Below are positions 32,139 through 33,609 of a stretch of 33,609 bases of DNA, one piece after another. This DNA is from Bacteroidota bacterium (GTDB lineage Bacteria > Bacteroidota > Bacteroidia > Chitinophagales > LD1), in NCBI GenBank assembly GCA_947475165.1, contig CANJLD010000030.1, positions 1 through 33,609 on the forward strand, read 5' to 3'. Position numbers and translations under genes: made by a program. The notes under the pieces were generated by a model, which did not search any database, was not told the origin of the DNA, and saw only the letters and a program-made list of their open reading frames with translations. Numbering within the stretch: position 1 is the stretch's first letter; every line of letters begins with the position of its first letter.

Positions 32139-32658
32139 ACTTTCCAATTTGCTTAACGGCCATCTTCAACAGATTTTTTTCTGCCTGTAACTGTACTTTA
32201 TTCATCTGCTCCATTACGGTATTAAGCATTGCGCCCAGAGTGCCTTCGGTTTTAAATTCAATTTTTAATTCTAAGCTACCGTCATAAGAGTTGCGTCTAA
32301 TTTTATATCCCTTCGCTTTTGTCAGCTTATATATTTCTGGCAGTAGTTTTTCAGGATTCCAAAACAGCCAGTCGTATTTATCCTCGTTAAGCTCTATGTT
32401 GCCAAATAAATCCACGATTATTTTTTTGCCTTTATGTGTCACTTCCACGAAATCAAAAATTGGGTTGTGTTTTGGTTTCGGCTGAAAATGTAAGCAAAAC
32501 CTGTCAGGAAAATCTTCTGCCTTTATTTTCTCTATCCTCTTAATGTCTAAGTACGGGAAATCGTCTACAATCTCCAGATTTTTCTTTTCATTGTAAAATA
32601 CGCTGTCGCTAAATAGTTTTCCGTGTATATAAACGGATATTTCTTTTATCTGTATCAT
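32137..32658 (-). CDS. uncharacterised protein, 173 residues
   Basis: No family recognised. It has no signal peptide. The first half mixes strands and charged loops (YIHGKLFSDSVFYNEKKNLE, FDFVEVTHKGKKIIVDLFGN), and the C-terminal third is a long helix (ML...VMEQMNKVQLQAEKNLLKMAVKQIGK) fit for coiled-coil pairing. It is flanked by 11-nt direct repeats. It converges with the preceding unknown gene, and no link in sequence is apparent between them. Confidence 0.7.
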   Translation of the reverse strand: MIQIKEISVYIHGKLFSDSVFYNEKKNLEIVDDFPYLDIKRIEKIKAEDFPDRFCLHFQPKPKHNPIFDFVEVTHKGKKIIVDLFGNIELNEDKYDWLFWNPEKLLPEIYKLTKAKGYKIRRNSYDGSLELKIEFKTEGTLGAMLNTVMEQMNKVQLQAEKNLLKMAVKQIGK

Positions 32659-32746
32659 AGCAGGGGGTAGGTTTGAGTTAATACCAATTGGTCGTGCTAA
32701 TTTATACAGCGTTTTTAAAATTACAATACCCTGTAGCTAATGTTTT

Positions 32747-32777
32747 TTGTTGATTTCGGCTTAGCCGAGACCAACAA
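32747..32777. repeat. palindromic element
   Basis: TTGTTG (32747-32752) pairs with CAACAA (32772-32777), and TCGGCT with AGCCGA inside (32756-32768). It lies in the 220-bp gap upstream of the lipoprotein at 32879, which otherwise shows the short palindrome ACCAATTGGT at 32683-32692. Confidence 0.65.
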
Positions 32778-32852
32778 GTGCCAAAGACAAAGCATAGCAG
32801 CATTCTTAGGCACGCAACAGCCATACGCATTCAACTTTTTCGTTGTTTGTTT

Positions 32853-32860
32853 TACTTTTG
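32853..32860 (+). promoter_or_regulatory. -7 box upstream of the lipoprotein
   Basis: TACTTTTG followed by C is a perfect TAnnTTTG match, 18 nt before ATG 32879. No good -33 element is seen. Confidence 0.5.
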
Positions 32861-32878
32861 CCGGTAAACTATAGTATT

Positions 32879-33325
32879 ATGAAAATACATTCTGCGCTTT
32901 TACTTACCGGTGCATTTATGCTGAGCATGGCTGCCTGTAAAAAAGAAGAAACCCAAGTAACCGTAAAAGAAAAGCTGGTTGCCCATCAGTGGAAATCTAC
33001 CGGATTTGTAAACAACGGCATTACTAAAACTACCTGGTGCTGGCTTAACTCGCTATATGAATTTACCAATGCCGGTAACCTGTATTTTACCCAGGGCGAT
33101 AATATGGGGGCTTGCTTTGGTGACCCTATTGGCACCATTACACCTATACCTTATAAAATTTCGGCTGACGAAAAGAAAATTATTCTGCTTCGTACTCCTG
33201 TTGCCTACGAAGGCGATACGTTTGAAATTGTAAGCATTACCGATACCCAACTAAAAACAAAGCGGGCGGTAAACCAAAACACCGCTACACCCGATACCTG
33301 GGAAGATACCTTTACTGCACAGTAA
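32879..33325 (+). CDS. lipocalin-like lipoprotein, 148 residues
   Basis: ATG 32879 gives a type II signal peptide (MKIHSALLLTGAFMLSMAAC, Cys20) followed by KKEE; the alternative ATG at 32843 lies upstream of the -7 box. The mature part has the layout of small lipocalin-like Bacteroidota lipoproteins: LVAHQWKSTGF, a Trp-Cys-Trp, YEFTNAGNLYFTQGD, later IPYKISADEKKIIL and FEIVSITDTQLKTK, which fit an eight-stranded barrel. Ligand and role unknown; probably an outer-membrane lipoprotein facing the periplasm. Confidence 0.8.
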   Translation: MKIHSALLLTGAFMLSMAACKKEETQVTVKEKLVAHQWKSTGFVNNGITKTTWCWLNSLYEFTNAGNLYFTQGDNMGACFGDPIGTITPIPYKISADEKKIILLRTPVAYEGDTFEIVSITDTQLKTKRAVNQNTATPDTWEDTFTAQ

Positions 33326-33388
33326 TGGTTAACTGACAGGCAGGCGCTTAGCTCAATTGCCAGGCTGCATTCTTGCGACAGTTGGGTT

Positions 33389-33472
33389 AGCAAAATAAAA
33401 GGCTGCTTTTGCTTTGCAAAATGTATTTACAAACTTACTAAATACAATAGGCACAAGTCGCAGACTTGCGCC
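33389..33472. repeat. two hairpins in the final intergenic region
   Basis: AGCAAAA (33389-33395) pairs with TTTTGCT (33407-33413), a weak terminator-like stem. Then GGCACAAGTC (33450-33459), loop GCA, GACTTGCGCC (33463-33472) forms a 10-bp palindrome with one mismatch, of a REP-like character. No gene is seen between 33326 and 33486. Confidence 0.55.
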
Positions 33473-33486
33473 AGCGGGGAAGGAAT

Positions 33487-33609
33487 TTACAACTGCACGG
33501 TGGCCTCGGCCAGCTCTGCATCCTTCTTCGACTTTCTGTATAGAAAAGAGTGGAAGATGCTCCTTTTGGCAAAACGATATTGGTTACCGCTATTCAAAAA
33601 CTTGTCGAA
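33487..33609 (-). CDS. C-terminal end of a leftward gene, partial
   Basis: The last 40 codons and a TAA stop (33487-33489) of a gene that enters from the right edge. The frame reads FDKFLNSGNQYRFAKRSIFH, then a basic/acidic tail SKKDAELAEATVQL. The composition is protein-like with no internal stop. The family cannot be named from this fragment. Confidence 0.55.
   Translation of the reverse strand, partial: FDKFLNSGNQYRFAKRSIFHSFLYRKSKKDAELAEATVQL

Overview
This 33.6 kb window is chromosomal DNA of a member of the Bacteroidota, most likely of the Chitinophagales/Sphingobacteriales type. The evidence is: two proteins with type IX secretion (T9SS) C-terminal sorting domains, a HU-CCDC81 + SPOR protein, a short primary sigma factor without region 1.1, many small lipoproteins whose lipobox cysteine is followed by KK or KKE, starts without Shine-Dalgarno sequences, and -7 boxes close to TAnnTTTG. 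Neither phage, insertion sequence, CRISPR nor RNA gene was recognised.

Layout. (1) 1-6.5 kb: a 42-bp tandem repeat at the edge, then a leftward cell-envelope cluster read in the order large periplasmic TPR protein, outer-membrane beta-barrel, HU-CCDC81/SPOR protein, with palindromic REP-like elements at both ends of the barrel gene and a heptanucleotide repeat inside the TPR signal peptide. (2) 6.3-8.8 kb: a 42-residue membrane protein, an unknown helical protein and an Asp-rich lipoprotein. (3) 9.3-11.8 kb: a rightward group with a secreted unknown, a thioredoxin-fold protein and the tRNA-modification enzyme MnmD. (4) 12-16.6 kb: a T9SS metalloprotease, an exported PLP enzyme, a GNAT acetyltransferase and two tandem secreted paralogues. 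(5) 16.7-21.5 kb: the primary sigma factor, a PKD/T9SS adhesin-like protein, two overlapping lipoproteins and a metallo-beta-lactamase-fold hydrolase. (6) 21.5-30.3 kb: a conserved housekeeping block with a 40-residue protein, ribH, a membrane TPR protein, pdhA, recF, an SDR oxidoreductase, a family 2 glycosyltransferase and smc. (7) 30.5 kb to the end: an FnIII protein preceded by a 41-residue ORF, two unknown proteins, a lipoprotein and the tail of a further leftward gene.

The most striking theme is how often short palindromic or simple repeats have entered genes or gene edges. A REP-like palindrome supplies the N-terminus of the outer-membrane protein. A double palindrome is inserted in frame in recF, and half of it recurs near 20.6 kb. 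A 7-bp repeat builds the hydrophobic core of a signal peptide and could act as a frame switch. MnmD carries a short repeated tract in frame. This resembles the palindromic elements in Rickettsia protein genes, although no matching transposase lies in the window. The second notable point is the glycosyltransferase after smc: its conserved N-terminus is encoded, but the frame has no ATG/GTG/TTG start and begins at an ATT that overlaps the smc stop codon. Three small proteins (42, 40 and 41 residues) that a length cut-off would miss are also described.
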